Source: SURF-43 sp964628985
GTDB taxonomy: Bacteria > Chloroflexota > Dehalococcoidia > UBA2979
Length of the DNA stretch: 64,000 nucleotides
Reading direction: 5' to 3'
Assembly (NCBI GenBank): GCA_964628985.1
Contig: CAZVNJ010000006.1
Location: forward strand, 1-64,000
Notes under the pieces: generated by a model
The model's input: the letters and a program-made list of their open reading frames with translations, nothing else
What the model was told of the DNA's origin: nothing
Databases searched by the model: none
Translations under genes and position numbers: made by a program
Shown here: positions 62,786-64,000 of the stretch, one piece after another
Position numbering within the stretch: the first letter of the stretch is position 1
Layout: every line of letters starts with the position of its first letter

Positions 62786-63127
62786 ATGGCCGAAAAGCGC
62801 CCCGGCGAACCATTCACCCGCATCGACGTCCACGAGGCAAAGCAGATGATCGACGAGGGGAACGTTCAGGTCATCGACAGCCGCGAGCCACACGAGCACG
62901 AGGACGGTCACGTCCCCGGCTCCCTCCAGATCCAGCACATGGCGACGCTGACCCATGCGGACAAGCTGGCGAGAGACAAGCCCATTCTCTTCATCTGCCG
63001 CAGTGGCCACCGCTCGGCCGTCGCGGCCGAGTTCGCCGCTGCCCTCGGACTCACCGACCTCTACAACGTCGAGGGCGGCCATGATGCCTGGGCGAAGGCG
63101 GGCTATCCCATGGAGATGGGACGCTAA
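62786..63127 (+). CDS. Single-domain rhodanese
   Basis: A 113-residue rhodanese: DVHEAKQMIDEGNVQVIDSREPHEHEDGHVPGS, with the active-site loop LFICRSGHRSAVAA (Cys71) and the closing YNVEGGHDAWAKAGYP. It transfers sulfane sulfur to a thiol or works as a sulfur carrier. GGAGGA precedes the ATG at 62786 by five bases. Divergent from the DUF429 gene with a short overlap region. It is followed by a hairpin terminator. Confidence 0.92.
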   Translation: MAEKRPGEPFTRIDVHEAKQMIDEGNVQVIDSREPHEHEDGHVPGSLQIQHMATLTHADKLARDKPILFICRSGHRSAVAAEFAAALGLTDLYNVEGGHDAWAKAGYPMEMGR

Positions 63128-63159
63128 ACGTCGCCTGGTCTCCGGGAGAGCGAGTCCGA

Positions 63160-63177
63160 ACCCTCCCCGACGAGGGT
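63160..63177 (+). terminator. Hairpin terminator after the rhodanese gene
   Basis: ACCCTC (63160-63165) and GAGGGT (63172-63177) form a 6-bp stem with loop CCCGAC, followed by CCTTCCCTTCC. Thirty-three bases after the rhodanese stop. Confidence 0.55.
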
Positions 63178-63278
63178 CCTTCCCTTCCTCATCAGGTCGC
63201 GAGGCGTGCGCGCCTTGCCGGCTGTCGCTGTCTGGCCATCGAGTGAGGACGGTCCCGGTCCAACTCCCCGCCTAGGGA

Positions 63279-63998
63279 CTACCCGCGCGGCATGAGGCGG
63301 AATGTCATCCGGCTCTCCGGCCGCTTGAACTGGCGGCTGAGGTTGACACCCTGATCCTGGAAGTGTGACTTCAGCGAGGCCTCGCCATAGAGACGAGCCG
63401 GCGGGGCGGCCATCCGCTCGTAGGCAAGGCGGGCGATCGGCTGTCCGTCTTCAAGCATGAAGGGCACGTCGTGCGCGCGCACCTCGAGGACCGCGCGACT
63501 CCCGCTGAGCGTAGCGCCCACGCCGAAGCCAGGGTCGAAGAAGCCGGCGTAGTGCGTACGCAGCTCGCCGTTGGTCGGGTCGTACGCCACCATCTCGGCC
63601 GCGACTCCTGAGGGGATGCGCACGTACTCCTTGGAGATCAGCAGGAAGAACTCGTCCGGATGTAACACGAGACGTCCGGTGGACTCCGCGAAGACCGGCT
63701 CCCAGTAGTCGAGCGGCTCGTAAAAGTCCTCGGCCCCGAGGTCGAGGAGCGCGCTGTTGCGCTTCGCGCGCCACCCGACGAAGTCGTCACCCGGGAGGTG
63801 GACGCTGAGGAGCAGGCCGCGCGGGCCGATGGTGGGGGAAGCGAGGGGACCTCGAGGCTCGCCCCCGAAGACGAGCCCTTCCTCGTGGTGCAGGGCAAGC
63901 GTCTCCTCTGCCGTGAGTGTGTCGTCGGAGGAGGAGAGGCGGAGCTGCGTCAGCGCCAGCCCCTGGCGCACGTTGACGGTGAAGGTGCTGGAATAGAC
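63279..63998 (-). CDS. dcd: 2'-deoxycytidine 5'-triphosphate deaminase (5' end outside window)
   Basis: The last 239 residues of a long-form dCTP deaminase, opening at the right edge with VYSSTFTVNVRQGLALTQLRLS. It matches the longer alphaproteobacterial/Chloroflexota type rather than short E. coli Dcd: GRLVLHPDEFFLLISKEYVRIP, EMVAYDPTNGELRTHYAGFFDPGFGVG, VLEVRAHDVPFMLEDGQPIARLAYE and the terminal NLSRQFKRPES. It converts dCTP to dUTP and ammonia, feeding dut and thyX. About a third of the protein, N-terminal, is missing at the edge. Confidence 0.83.
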   Translation of the reverse strand, partial: VYSSTFTVNVRQGLALTQLRLSSSDDTLTAEETLALHHEEGLVFGGEPRGPLASPTIGPRGLLLSVHLPGDDFVGWRAKRNSALLDLGAEDFYEPLDYWEPVFAESTGRLVLHPDEFFLLISKEYVRIPSGVAAEMVAYDPTNGELRTHYAGFFDPGFGVGATLSGSRAVLEVRAHDVPFMLEDGQPIARLAYERMAAPPARLYGEASLKSHFQDQGVNLSRQFKRPESRMTFRLMPRG

Positions 63999-64000
63999 CT

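Overview
The window is GC-rich, densely packed bacterial chromosome with about 70 protein genes. I see no rRNA or tRNA gene, no CRISPR array, no insertion sequence and no phage module. The mix suggests a free-living heterotroph, most likely a Chloroflexota bacterium related to Dehalococcoidia/SAR202-type lineages. Pointers are flavin-dependent ThyX, an F420-type PPOX protein, many CaiB/BaiF CoA-transferases and acyl-CoA enzymes, a DUF6941-like protein and a SAR202-like long dCTP deaminase. This placement is inference. A run of Ns at 6976-6985 and a frameshift in gltB suggest a draft or metagenome assembly.

Layout: 1-5.7 kb has an rRNA methyltransferase tail, Maf, a two-piece LiaF-like membrane pair and a MacB/LolD-type ABC exporter. 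5.7-12 kb is gltD-gltB (glutamate synthase), convergent with the exporter and divergent from an orphan BcsB-like exopolysaccharide protein (12-14.3 kb). 14.3-26.7 kb is rich in CoA and acyl metabolism: a CaiB/BaiF transferase, a DMT transporter, an M20 peptidase, two tandem 3-hydroxyacyl-CoA dehydrogenases, a DinB-like protein, a beta-hydroxyacid dehydrogenase, an acyl-CoA dehydrogenase, a J-domain membrane protein and a ThDP-dependent 2-hydroxyacyl-CoA lyase/oxalyl-CoA decarboxylase. 26.8-32.5 kb carries phosphatases, a TlpA-like thioredoxin, a Sir2 deacylase coupled to an Asp-box propeller, and a hydrolase. 32.5-43.8 kb has three more CaiB/BaiF transferases, FabF, ThyX, a class I CoA-transferase and an MFS exporter. 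44-53 kb holds repair and housekeeping genes (endonuclease IV, a four-cluster ferredoxin, dUTPase, aquaporin, PlsY, YjbQ, GDPD). 53-64 kb has a MidA-type methyltransferase, an IscU-like scaffold, a MobA-like nucleotidyltransferase, an ArsR-like regulator coupled to an SRPBCC-PDZ fusion, a lipoprotein, a PyrE-like protein, a hydroxyacid dehydrogenase, a Gal80-like Gfo/Idh protein, rhodanese and a 5'-truncated dCTP deaminase.

Together the genes describe aerobic or facultative oxidation of acyl-CoA and hydroxyacyl-CoA substrates, ammonia assimilation by GOGAT, and dTMP synthesis by dCTP deaminase, dUTPase and ThyX. Genes are tightly coupled: many operon neighbours overlap by ATGA or GTGA, and six convergent pairs share a 4-base CTAG/CTAA so that the two stop codons overlap. 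The observations most worth following are the SRPBCC-PDZ fusion with its coupled regulator, the Sir2/Asp-box pair, the split LiaF-like pair, the substituted signature residues in several enzymes (histidine phosphatase, PyrE, Gfo/Idh, one CaiB), and the two assembly defects in gltBD.
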